Assembly: GCA_900549155.1 (NCBI GenBank)
Contig: URNF01000036.1
Span: 1-16,150, forward strand
Direction: 5' to 3'
Length of the DNA stretch: 16,150 nucleotides
DNA from: an uncultured Oscillospiraceae bacterium
GTDB lineage: Bacteria > Bacillota > Clostridia > Oscillospirales > Acutalibacteraceae
Shown here: positions 6,513 through 13,953 of the stretch, piece after piece
Position numbering within the stretch: position 1 is the first letter of the stretch
Layout of the letters: each line of letters starts with the position of its first letter
Position numbers and translations under genes: made by a program
Notes under the pieces: model-generated
Seen by the model: the letters and a program-made list of their open reading frames with translations, nothing else
Told to the model about the DNA's origin: nothing
Database searches by the model: none

Positions 6513-7286
6513 ATGGAGCAAGAGCAAAAGAAAAAAAGCGTGAAGATCGTGATCGTTGTTCTCGCGATCCTGCTCGGCATCTGTCTTGCCGCCCTTGTCG
6601 GCACACTGGTCTACAATTATGTACATAAAGACACCCCTGTCACCGCCACGGTGCCGGACAATGTGATCACGCCGGAGCAGGACACGACCCATCCGACTGA
6701 GGACGAGACCGCACCGACGACAAGCGCTGCCGATGACGCAAAGAAAAAGCAGCACGCGACGACCATCGCGCTGTATGACAAACAGCCGAACGACAACCAT
6801 CCGTTCCGCGTCACCAACATGTTTCCGGGCGACAGCGAGCTGCAGTATTACCGCGTGCGGGTGTCCTATCACAACAATGTGACGGTGCACTTCAAGGCGG
6901 ACATTCGCCCCGGCTACGATGTGCTGGCACAGGTGCTGAAGGTGAAGGTCGTGCTGCAAACGACCGGTGAAACGCTGTATGACGGCTTGATGCGGGACAT
7001 GCCCGCAAGCCTCACCCACCGTCTGTCCGCCAAAGAAGAAACGACCGACGAGCTTTCCTATGCGATCACTGCCTACCTCGAGACCTCTGTCGGCAACGCC
7101 TATCAGAACACGGATCTTATCGCCGACTTCAAATGGTGGGTAACGGAACCGGAAAATCTTACGCCGCCGAAGACCGGCGACACCCGTAACATTTTCCTCT
7201 TTGCAGGCGTCGCCTTTGTGACGGGCGCCGTGCTTATCATTCTGGTCACACGCAGACGTAAAAAGGAGGATGCCGCAAATGGCTGA
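6513..7286 (+). CDS. Membrane/wall-anchored TasA-like surface protein with PPKTG sorting-type tail
   Basis: A 257-aa exported protein. Layout: short basic N-terminus, transmembrane or signal segment (about 11-35), Thr/Asp/Glu-rich linker (about 41-78), a beta-rich domain (about 85-212), then PPKTGD (218-223). A hydrophobic segment (about 227-245) and the basic tail RRRKK complete a Gram-positive sorting signal. The beta-rich domain has TNMFPGDSELQYYRVRV and a late ADFKWWV strand, reminiscent of TasA/camelysin-type proteins. The motif is PPKTG rather than LPXTG; a sortase would cut between Thr and Gly, but none is encoded here. As first gene before the TasA-like protein and SipW it may anchor the fibre to the envelope, a role comparable to TapA; this is inference. 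The start is set by GGAG at 6501-6504. It overlaps the next gene by 8 bases. Confidence 0.7.
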   Translation: MEQEQKKKSVKIVIVVLAILLGICLAALVGTLVYNYVHKDTPVTATVPDNVITPEQDTTHPTEDETAPTTSAADDAKKKQHATTIALYDKQPNDNHPFRVTNMFPGDSELQYYRVRVSYHNNVTVHFKADIRPGYDVLAQVLKVKVVLQTTGETLYDGLMRDMPASLTHRLSAKEETTDELSYAITAYLETSVGNAYQNTDLIADFKWWVTEPENLTPPKTGDTRNIFLFAGVAFVTGAVLIILVTRRRKKEDAANG

Positions 7287-7824
7287 GCAAAAAACCGCAA
7301 AAAAACTGACCGGCGGCATCGTTGCCATCATTCTTCTCGCCGTCTGTCTGGTCATCACCTCTCTCGCCCTCGTTTATGCTTCCGTCGTCGTGGAAAACAA
7401 CCTGTTCCACACCGGGACGGTCAAGATCGACTTAAACGGCGGCGAGCCGGTCATCCGCGTGCATGAATTCCTGTTCGAGCCGGGCATGACCGTGAGAAAG
7501 GACTTCTATGTGCAAAACGACAGCACGGGATCGGTGTATTACCGTCTCTATTTCAACGATGTTTCCGGCGGACTTGCCGACGTGCTGAACGTTACCGTGA
7601 AGGACGGCGAAAAAACGCTGTATTCCGGCACGGCAACGGAGCTTGCAAAAGCGAACGCCGCGGCGGCGGACGACATTCTGCAGGTCGGACAGCGCCGCAA
7701 TCTCACCGTATATTTCTATTACCCCACCGACAAGGGAAATGAAACGCAAAACAGCGAGCTGACCTTCACCCTGTGCGCCGACGCGACGCAGACAAAGAAC
7801 AACCCCGAAAGGCTGTTTGACTGA
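7279..7824 (+). CDS. Small camelysin/TasA-like secreted protein
   Basis: A 181-aa protein with an N-terminal hydrophobic segment (about 11-36, ending in LALVYASVVVENN), followed by FHTGTVKIDLNGG, the kind of first strand seen in SipW-associated TasA/camelysin-like proteins. The rest is a single beta-sandwich-like domain with EPGMTVRKDFYVQNDSTGSVYYRLYF (about 68-92) and a late LTVYFYYP strand. There is no sorting signal and no HExxH zinc motif, so the peptidase M73 label often given to this family should not be read as catalysis. ATG 7279 is chosen over ATG 7270 because the GGAGG at 7265-7269 touches the latter; 7279 has normal spacing. It is translationally coupled to the preceding gene and lies 41 bases before sipW. 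It is likely a fibre or accessory subunit of the locus. Confidence 0.72.
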   Translation: MAEQKTAKKLTGGIVAIILLAVCLVITSLALVYASVVVENNLFHTGTVKIDLNGGEPVIRVHEFLFEPGMTVRKDFYVQNDSTGSVYYRLYFNDVSGGLADVLNVTVKDGEKTLYSGTATELAKANAAAADDILQVGQRRNLTVYFYYPTDKGNETQNSELTFTLCADATQTKNNPERLFD

Positions 7825-7865
7825 ACCCGACGACCTGCCCCAAAAATAGCCGAGGAGAGATATGC

Positions 7866-8618
7866 ATGAAAGCACTGAAAATTATCAAGAACATCGCCGT
7901 TTGGCTGGTTGTGGCGCTGGCGGTATGCATGATGCTTTTCACCATTGTGTCCGTTTCGACCTTTGACCGCGCCGACCGCAGTCTGTTCGGTCTCAAGGCG
8001 TTCATCGTCCTGTCCGACTCCATGAGCAAGACAGACTTTGACGCGGGCGACCTCGTGCTTGTCAAAGAGGTTGAGCCGCAAACACTCAAGGAGGGCGACA
8101 TCATCGCCTACACATCACAGAACACGGAAAACTACGGTGCGACCGTCACCCACAAGATCCGCAAGCTGACGACCGACGCCAACGGGCAGCCGGGCTTCAT
8201 CACCTACGGTACGACCACCGACACCGACGACGAGACCATCGTCACCTATGCTTATGTGCTGGGCAAATATCAGACGCACATTCCGAAAGTCGGCACATTC
8301 TTCCATTTTCTGAAGACCACACAAGGCTATATCATCTGCATTCTCATTCCCTTTTTGGCGCTCATTTTGCTGGAGGGCTTGCGCTGCATCCGTCTTTTCA
8401 AGCAATATAAAGCGGAGCAGCAGGCAGAGCTGCAGGCGGAGCGTGACAAGATCGAAGCCGACCGTGCCGAGACGCAGCGCATGATGCAGGAGCTGCTGCA
8501 AATGAAAGCGCAGATGGCGGCAAATCCCCCGGTCGCACCGGACGCTCCGGCAGCGCCGGTTGTACCTGTCGCGCCGACAGCGGCAGACAAAGCCGATACC
8601 CCCGACGAAAAGGTGTGA
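7866..8618 (+). CDS. sipW: Signal peptidase I, ER type (SipW), with extended C-terminal tail
   Basis: Membrane-bound S26B signal peptidase, 250 aa, expected to cut the special signal peptides of the TasA-like proteins encoded next to it. Seen: N-terminal TM (about 8-30), catalytic Ser52 in VLSDSMSKT, His96 in ATVTHKI (His in place of the Lys of bacterial LepB, the hallmark of the ER/SipW type), and a second TM (about 153-175). The usual GD-N-N-D acidic box is degenerate: YGTTTDTDDET keeps acidic residues (Asp119, 121, 122) but has Thr after the Gly. After the second TM comes a roughly 40-residue predicted coiled coil (about 180-220) and a Pro/Ala-rich tail (221-240), probably cytoplasmic and longer than in B. 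subtilis SipW. AGGAG at 7853-7857 sets the start; an overlapping ATG at 7862 is in another frame. Confidence 0.92.
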   Translation: MKALKIIKNIAVWLVVALAVCMMLFTIVSVSTFDRADRSLFGLKAFIVLSDSMSKTDFDAGDLVLVKEVEPQTLKEGDIIAYTSQNTENYGATVTHKIRKLTTDANGQPGFITYGTTTDTDDETIVTYAYVLGKYQTHIPKVGTFFHFLKTTQGYIICILIPFLALILLEGLRCIRLFKQYKAEQQAELQAERDKIEADRAETQRMMQELLQMKAQMAANPPVAPDAPAAPVVPVAPTAADKADTPDEKV

Positions 8619-8622
8619 CAAC

Positions 8623-8717
8623 ATCGTTGTGACCGCAGAAAACTGCGTTTACATACAATTCAAAATTTTTGAGGAGGAGAAAACGATGACAAACAAAACT
8701 GTCACCAAACGGGCATT
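8623..8717 (+). repeat. Leader block, copy before paralogue 1
   Basis: A 95-base block from just after the sipW stop codon into codon 11 of paralogue 1. It recurs at 16057-16150 with four substitutions and one single-base gap, and in diverged form before paralogue 2. It contains the small hairpin CGCAG-AAAA-CTGCG (8634-8647), the conserved CATAC, an AT-rich stretch and the GAGGAGGAG ribosome binding site. Confidence 0.85.
8627..8655 (+). promoter_or_regulatory. Possible promoter within the leader block before paralogue 1
   Basis: TTGTGA (8627-8632) and TACATA (8650-8655) are 17 bases apart, a weak but correctly spaced sigma-A-like pair. The -10 match persists before paralogue 2 (TACATA) and weakens before paralogue 5 (TGCATA). 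The same bases form the conserved hairpin, so the block could be an RNA leader instead. Confidence 0.3.
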
Positions 8718-10656
8718 GACGACCAGCGCGCTTGCCGTTCTCGCGTGCATCGCCATGCTCATCGGCACCACCTTCGCGTGGTTTACCGACACCGCATCGA
8801 CCGCGGTGAACAAGATCGTCTCCGGCAATCTCCATGTGGAGCTGGCGTATAAAAACGCCGACACCGCTGATTTTACTGCCGCAAGCGAGACCACCAAGGT
8901 TTTCCGCGACGGCGCTCTTTGGGAGCCGGGCTACACGGAATATGTGGTTCTGAAGGTCAGCAATGCGGGCAGCCTGGCGCTGAAATATCGCCTCGGCGTC
9001 AACATTGCCGCCGAAGTCGGCAGCACCAATGTGCTGAATGATGCCTTCAAGCTGTCCGACTACATCCGCTTTGCCGTTCTCGACGGCGACAAGAGCACGC
9101 TTTCCCGCAGCGACATGATCGCTGCCGCGACGGACAGCAAGCTCATCAAAGAGGGCTTCACAAGCGACGAAACGCCGCTTTTCCCGAACGGCACCGAGGG
9201 CAAGGACACCGAAAAGATCGTCACACTGGTGGTTTGGATGCCCACCACGGTCGGCAACGAAGCCAACTATAAAGCGGGTGCCGCCGTTCCGTCCATCGAC
9301 CTCGGCATCAATGTTGCCGCCACGCAGTACACCTATGAAAACGACAGCTTCAACGACCGCTATGACGAAGATGCTGCCTATCCCGTGCGCATCGACGCCG
9401 GCGTGAACGACGAGGGCAACACGGTTCTGAAGGACAAGGATGACGACCACACGATCAAGCTGACCGCGCCTGCCGGCTCTTTGAGCGACACGGTGGACAC
9501 GCTGCATCTTGTGAAGAGCGAGACGGCAACGCCCGGCTCCATCACCGTCGGCACGTCGCAGAGCAGCAAGAGCTATGAGATCACGCTGAAGGATCAGAAC
9601 GGCAAGGCTGTGAGCGCCGACGGCGAGACCCTGTTCGAGGTGGAAATGCAGATCGGCAAAAACCGCACCGGCGTCTCCCTGTATCACAACGGTACCAAGA
9701 TGCAGAACGACGGCACGACGCTGACCGAGGCTGCCGACCACTTTGTGTATGACGCAGCGACGGGCTATGTCACCATGAAGGTGACCCACTTCTCCCCGTT
9801 CACGGCGGTGTACACGAAGGGCAGCTGGAGCGACTATGCTGCAGAAAGCTATGCGACTCCCGTGGATGAGACAAACAAGGTCATCACCATTGCTTCCGCC
9901 GAGGAGCTGGCACTGTTCGCAAAGCAGGTCAATGCCGGCACGAGCTATAAGGACTACACCGTAGAGATCACCGCCGACATCGATCTCGGCGAAAACAAAT
10001 GGATCCCCATTGAAAAGTGGAACGGCACGTTCGACGGCAACGGTCATACCATCAAGAACCTGTATGTTTATTCGTATCCCACCGGATACGGCTACGGCTT
10101 CTTCAGAAAATTCGGCAACAGCGGCACCGCTGTCATGCGCGATGTCACCTTTGACGGTGCCAATGTCGACACCATCAATGCAAACGGCTCCGCCGTTATC
10201 GCCGGCTATGCCGCTTACTACGGCAATGCGGCGTTTGAAAACGTGACGGTCAAGAATTCCGCTGTGTCCGGCTTCGGCAAGGTTGCCGCTTTTGCAGGCA
10301 TGGTGGAAACACAAGGCGGGTATGTCACGTTCACGAACTGCCATATCGCAAACACCGACATCAAAGCGGCTTATAACGCTGCCGGCTTTGCGGGAATTAT
10401 CCATCAAGCCGTCTCCGGCGAGAAGAACACCGCCGAATTTGCCGATTGCTCTGTCGATGTCCGCTTCAACTGCTATGGCATCAACGGTGTCAAGGGCGAA
10501 GTGTTCGAGGATTATGAGGGTCTGTACATCCCCTACGGCGGCGACCACTATGCCGAGTCTGCGCTGTACTTCAATGAATTCAGCGCGCCCGGTCTGCCGG
10601 ACACGGTGGATGCGATCATTCACAACACCGCATATAACATGAACCCCAGAAGCTGA
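8686..10656 (+). CDS. TasA-like secreted protein with GLUG/beta-helix C-terminus (array paralogue 1)
   Basis: A 656-aa exported protein. Residues 1-35 are a SipW-type signal peptide (TKRALTTSALAVLACIAMLIG then TTFAWFTD), probably cut near Ala31. Residues about 36-228 form a TasA/camelysin-like domain, opening NKIVSGNLHVEL and closing with VAATQYTYENDSFNDRYD. Residues about 255-378 form a shared middle domain (APAGSLSDTVDTLHLV ... VTHFSPFTAVYT). Residues about 395-656 begin ITIASAEELALFAKQVN and contain GTFDGNGHTIKNLYV with repeated VTFDGA/VTVKNSAV/GFAGII strands, as in GLUG/beta-helix adhesin domains. There is no sorting signal, so attachment would be by polymerisation or binding to the anchored partner. 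ATG 8686 is set by GAGGAGGAG; the upstream in-frame extension overlaps sipW. First and directly SipW-adjacent member of the array. The function of the beta-helix is not known. Confidence 0.85.
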   Translation: MTNKTVTKRALTTSALAVLACIAMLIGTTFAWFTDTASTAVNKIVSGNLHVELAYKNADTADFTAASETTKVFRDGALWEPGYTEYVVLKVSNAGSLALKYRLGVNIAAEVGSTNVLNDAFKLSDYIRFAVLDGDKSTLSRSDMIAAATDSKLIKEGFTSDETPLFPNGTEGKDTEKIVTLVVWMPTTVGNEANYKAGAAVPSIDLGINVAATQYTYENDSFNDRYDEDAAYPVRIDAGVNDEGNTVLKDKDDDHTIKLTAPAGSLSDTVDTLHLVKSETATPGSITVGTSQSSKSYEITLKDQNGKAVSADGETLFEVEMQIGKNRTGVSLYHNGTKMQNDGTTLTEAADHFVYDAATGYVTMKVTHFSPFTAVYTKGSWSDYAAESYATPVDETNKVITIASAEELALFAKQVNAGTSYKDYTVEITADIDLGENKWIPIEKWNGTFDGNGHTIKNLYVYSYPTGYGYGFFRKFGNSGTAVMRDVTFDGANVDTINANGSAVIAGYAAYYGNAAFENVTVKNSAVSGFGKVAAFAGMVETQGGYVTFTNCHIANTDIKAAYNAAGFAGIIHQAVSGEKNTAEFADCSVDVRFNCYGINGVKGEVFEDYEGLYIPYGGDHYAESALYFNEFSAPGLPDTVDAIIHNTAYNMNPRS

Positions 10657-10697
10657 CCTTTGGCTTCTCTGCCCCTCCGCCCGCGCGGCGGAGGGGC
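10648..10697 (+). other. Two consecutive hairpins at and after the paralogue 1 stop codon
   Basis: The first stem AGAAGC (10648-10653) with GCTTCT (10663-10668) has the TGA stop codon in its loop region. The second is a perfect 11-bp GC stem, GCCCCTCCGCC (10671-10681) with its complement at 10687-10697 and a 5-base loop. Neither has a T-run. They are immediately followed by the long A/T-containing hairpin at 10696-10736. Confidence 0.7.
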
Positions 10698-10736
10698 GAT
10701 CAAAGGGCATAAACACCGTTTGTGCCTTTTGATCGC
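10696..10736 (+). repeat. Long near-perfect hairpin element, copy 1
   Basis: GCGATCAAAGGGCA (10696-10709) pairs with TGCCTTTTGATCGC (10723-10736), and the pairing continues through TAAAC/GTTTG to a 3-base loop (10715-10717): a 19-bp stem with two G-U pairs. A second copy lies at 16013-16055. The shared arms with a different but still paired inner stem suggest selection for structure. No T-run follows, so simple intrinsic termination is not supported. A REP-like dispersed palindrome or a processing/stability element fits. Confidence 0.8.
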
Positions 10737-10740
10737 TTTG

Positions 10741-10830
10741 ATGTAGTCGCGGAATTCCGCCCTTACATACAGTAAATTTTTTATTAGGAGGAAAAGGAAA
10801 TGACAAACAAGAATGTCACCAAACGTGCAT
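10741..10830 (+). repeat. Leader block, diverged copy before paralogue 2
   Basis: It aligns to the leader before paralogue 1: hairpin GCGG-AATT-CCGC (10749-10760), conserved CTTACATAC, an AT-rich stretch, AGGAGG, then ATGACAAACAA and ACCAAACG. The hairpin arms change from GCAG/CTGC to GCGG/CCGC, a compensatory pair change. Confidence 0.6.
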
Positions 10831-12608
10831 TGTTGACAAGCGTTTTGGCGATCGTTGTGTGCATTACCATGCTCATCGGCTCGACCTTTGCATGGTTCAC
10901 CGACACCGCTTCCACCGCTGTCAACAAGATCGTGTCCGGTACACTCGACATCGACGTGTACTACGGCGACAACGCCGAAGGCGGCGAAGGCACCGTGTGG
11001 ACGAAGCTGGAGGACAACACGCCCCCGCTGAGCTTCCTCAGGAAGCAGGAGGACGGCTCTCTTGCGCAGGATGCCGGTATGCTGTGGGAGCCGAACGGCA
11101 CCTATTGCCTGCCCGCGCTGAAGATCGTCAACAACGGCAATCTGGCGCTCAAGTATAAGGTGATCATCACCGGTATCAAGGGCGACAGCGAGCTGAACGA
11201 CGTCATCGACTGGACCATGGTGCTGGACGGTGCCGACTTCGTGATGGGCAGCGAGCACAGCCTGGCAGCCAAGGTCGGCGACGTTGTCGATGCCGACATT
11301 CTGACCGTCAAGGGTCATATGTGGGCAACTGCCGACAACCATTATCAGAACAAGTCCATTGAGGGCATCAACATCAAGGTGCTGGCGACGCAGGATGCGG
11401 TCGAATCCGACAGCTTCGGCAACGACTATGACAAGACTGCCGACGGCACGCCGCAGTTCGATACCTGGTATGACCATATTGCTGCGACCGTGGCGGTGGA
11501 TCCTGCGGTTGAGAATGTCATCAAGGACAGAGAGGTCGACCCGACCGTGACGGCGACCGTTCCCGCAGAAAGCACGACGGCGACCAAGCTCACGCTGATC
11601 AAGAGCAAAACGACCGCTCCCTCCACCATCACCGTGGACGCGGGCGCGCAGGCGGTGAGCGCCGACGTGAAGCTCGTCGATCAGAACGGCAACAAGGTCA
11701 CCGCTGCCGACGGCAAGTTCTTCACAGTGACGATGCAGCTTGACCGCTATCTGACGGTCAAAGCATTCTATCACAACGATGTTGCGCTCACGAAAGCGAG
11801 GAGCGCGGCTGCTGTTTCGAATGCAAACGATCAGTACTATTACAACACCAACACCGGTGTGGTCACCTTCACCACCGATGACTTCTCCCCCTTCACCGCA
11901 ATCGTCGCTTTCGACGGCGGCAACGGCACGGCGGCGCATCCCTACATCATTTCCACTGCCGAACAGGCAATGGCGATGGGGACGACCAGCAGCTACTATA
12001 AACTTGTGAACGATGTTGTGGTGACGGGTGAAACCGTTTTCAACAAAAAATGTACCGTCGACCTGAACGGTCATTCCGTCACGCTGGAATATCCCGAAGG
12101 CAGTGCTCCGCGTTTCTCCCAAAACGGCGTATTTACCGTTCGCGGAAACGGCAGTTCCCTGACCATCAATGACTCCAGTGCGGAACAGACCGGTGCGATC
12201 TACGGCACGGACACCCCCTATGACAAAAAGGTAACAAGCGTTATTTATGCCGCTCGAAACGCAAAAGTAATCATCAACGGCGGACATTTCTACAGCCGCA
12301 ATGATTCCGCTTGCATCTACACCAACACCGCTTATAATGCTAACTCCGCTGCTTTCGTCACCATCAACGGTGGTATCTTTGAGGTGAAAACGCCCTCTAA
12401 CGGCAAATATTATGTGCTGAACCACGAAGATAGAAACACTCCCAGCTGCAAGATGACCGTCAACGGCGGCAAATTCAAGGAATATAACCCCGGTGTCACT
12501 GAGGTCGATCCGGTCAATGCGTATACCGGCAAGATCGTTCTCGGCAGCGGCTGCACGACCACCTCTGAAGTGATCGACGGCGCTACATGGTATACGGTCA
12601 GCAAATGA
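10800..12608 (+). CDS. TasA-like secreted protein with GGxF beta-helix C-terminus (array paralogue 2)
   Basis: A 602-aa exported protein. SipW-type signal peptide at 1-35 (TKRALLTSVLAIVVCITMLIG, STFAWFTD). TasA-like domain at about 36-211, with LWEPNGTYCLPALKIVNNGN, NHYQNKSIEGINIKV and the closing ATQDAVESDSFGNDYD. The middle domain shared with paralogues 1 and 4 is at about 252-370 (VPAESTTATKLTLI ... DDFSPFTAIVA). The C-terminal module starts NGTAAHPYIISTAEQAMAMG and contains CTVDLNGHSVTLEY, then three GG-x-F turns (VIINGGHFYS, VTINGGIFEV, MTVNGGKFKE) typical of right-handed beta-helix surface proteins. AGGAGG lies just upstream of ATG 10800. Separated from paralogue 1 by 143 bases of hairpins and leader, and from paralogue 3 by 45 bases, so it may start a new transcription block. 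No sorting signal is present. Confidence 0.84.
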   Translation: MTNKNVTKRALLTSVLAIVVCITMLIGSTFAWFTDTASTAVNKIVSGTLDIDVYYGDNAEGGEGTVWTKLEDNTPPLSFLRKQEDGSLAQDAGMLWEPNGTYCLPALKIVNNGNLALKYKVIITGIKGDSELNDVIDWTMVLDGADFVMGSEHSLAAKVGDVVDADILTVKGHMWATADNHYQNKSIEGINIKVLATQDAVESDSFGNDYDKTADGTPQFDTWYDHIAATVAVDPAVENVIKDREVDPTVTATVPAESTTATKLTLIKSKTTAPSTITVDAGAQAVSADVKLVDQNGNKVTAADGKFFTVTMQLDRYLTVKAFYHNDVALTKARSAAAVSNANDQYYYNTNTGVVTFTTDDFSPFTAIVAFDGGNGTAAHPYIISTAEQAMAMGTTSSYYKLVNDVVVTGETVFNKKCTVDLNGHSVTLEYPEGSAPRFSQNGVFTVRGNGSSLTINDSSAEQTGAIYGTDTPYDKKVTSVIYAARNAKVIINGGHFYSRNDSACIYTNTAYNANSAAFVTINGGIFEVKTPSNGKYYVLNHEDRNTPSCKMTVNGGKFKEYNPGVTEVDPVNAYTGKIVLGSGCTTTSEVIDGATWYTVSK

Positions 12609-12653
12609 CCGCACCGTGTGCGATAACATGAGATAACAAAAGGAGGCACAATC

Positions 12654-13925
12654 ATGACGAACAAAACCGTTACCAAACGGGCACTGGCGACCGGCGCACT
12701 TGCCATTCTCGCGTGCATCGCCATGCTCATCGGCGCGACCTTCGCGTGGTTCACCGATACGGCGTCCACCGCAGTCAACAAGATCGTCGCCGGCAATCTC
12801 GATGTCGGTCTGGAATATGCAATCGCATGGGACGCTGACGGCAACCCCACCGCTTGGGACGATGCCGAGGGCAAAACGCTGAACTTCAAAACGGCGGACG
12901 GTCGCACCACAAACATTCTGTGGGAGCCGAACTGCACCTATGAGCTGCCCGAGCTGCGCGTTGTGAACGGCGGCAAGCTGGCGCTCAAATACAAGGTCGT
13001 GATCAGCGGCATCGACGGTGATGCCATGCTCAACGACGTGATCGAATGGACGATCAACAATGCAGACATCGGCACCGAATATCATCTCGGCGCCGGCGAA
13101 ACGTCCGGTCTGCTGACCGTCAAGGGGCACATGGACGAAAACGCGAACAACGACTATCAGGATCGCTCCATCGACGGCATCGGTATCACCGTGTATGCCA
13201 CGCAGGATACGGTCGAAACCGACAGCATCAACGATCAGTATGATGCAAAAGCCGAATATGACAAAACGACCGTCTATTTTGCCGACAGCAAGGAAGCGCT
13301 GCAGCAGGCGGCGGCAAAGATCCAGTCCGGCGACGTGCTCAAGATCACTGCCAACTTCACAATGAACGGCGGCGTTCAGTTCACGACAAACAACTTCACC
13401 TTTGACGGACAGGGACACACCATCACCGGCAACCTCAATAACACCGGATTTTCAACTATGTTGCGTTTCGGTAAGGATAACGAATGGTGTTCCGATATTC
13501 TCGTGAAGAATCTTACCATTGACGGCAAGGGTGGCATCGCTCTCCATTTTCACGGAGGCACGACCTCCACGTTGGAAAATGTGAAGATCAGCGGTGACTG
13601 GCATCTTCCCATCAACTTCTATGGCACGCACGGTGGTGTGATGAAGAATTGCGATATTTCCAGCAGCTATGCCGACAAGTATTGCCATTCCTCCATCTTT
13701 GCCAACCAGCAGTCCGCTTTCCAGCTGGTTCTGCAGAACACGAAGGTTGACGGGCTGTTTGTCAACGCTACCGACACAGATTACCCCACCGCCAATGACG
13801 GCATCAAGCTCATCGTTGATGCAGGCTCCGAGGTCGGCGTGCTCCACACCAACAAAGATGTTACGAGAACTTTCTATAAAGTCGTAAATGGTGGCAAGGT
13901 CGGCGAACTGCTTGCTGACTGCTAA
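12654..13925 (+). CDS. TasA-like secreted protein, short form lacking the middle domain (array paralogue 3)
   Basis: A 423-aa exported protein, the shortest complete member. Signal peptide at 1-35 (TKRALATGALAILACIAMLIG, ATFAWFTD). TasA-like domain at about 36-197 (ILWEPNCTYELPELRVVNGGK; NDYQDRSIDGIGITV; closing ATQDTVETDSINDQYD). Unlike paralogues 1, 2 and 4 it has no middle beta domain and passes directly at about 205 into a beta-helix-like region starting VYFADSKEALQQAAAKIQSGD. This contains NFTFDGQGHTITGNL and VKNLTIDGKGGIALHFHGG. It ends in an unusual C-terminal Cys (LLADC). AGGAGG precedes ATG 12654. It is only 28 bases from paralogue 4, so the two are surely co-transcribed. The altered domain order shows that N- and C-terminal modules reassort within the array. 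Confidence 0.83.
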   Translation: MTNKTVTKRALATGALAILACIAMLIGATFAWFTDTASTAVNKIVAGNLDVGLEYAIAWDADGNPTAWDDAEGKTLNFKTADGRTTNILWEPNCTYELPELRVVNGGKLALKYKVVISGIDGDAMLNDVIEWTINNADIGTEYHLGAGETSGLLTVKGHMDENANNDYQDRSIDGIGITVYATQDTVETDSINDQYDAKAEYDKTTVYFADSKEALQQAAAKIQSGDVLKITANFTMNGGVQFTTNNFTFDGQGHTITGNLNNTGFSTMLRFGKDNEWCSDILVKNLTIDGKGGIALHFHGGTTSTLENVKISGDWHLPINFYGTHGGVMKNCDISSSYADKYCHSSIFANQQSAFQLVLQNTKVDGLFVNATDTDYPTANDGIKLIVDAGSEVGVLHTNKDVTRTFYKVVNGGKVGELLADC

Positions 13926-13938
13926 AGTTGCGACAACT
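13926..13938 (+). other. Small hairpin between paralogues 3 and 4
   Basis: AGTTG (13926-13930) and CAACT (13934-13938) form a 5-bp stem directly after the stop codon and just before the AGGAGG (13941-13946) of paralogue 4. A similar small stem CGCAC/GTGCG (12610-12622) lies between paralogues 2 and 3. These may tune translation of the downstream cistron, but such short stems can arise by chance. Confidence 0.35.
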
Positions 13939-13953
13939 GAAGGAGGATTTCCC

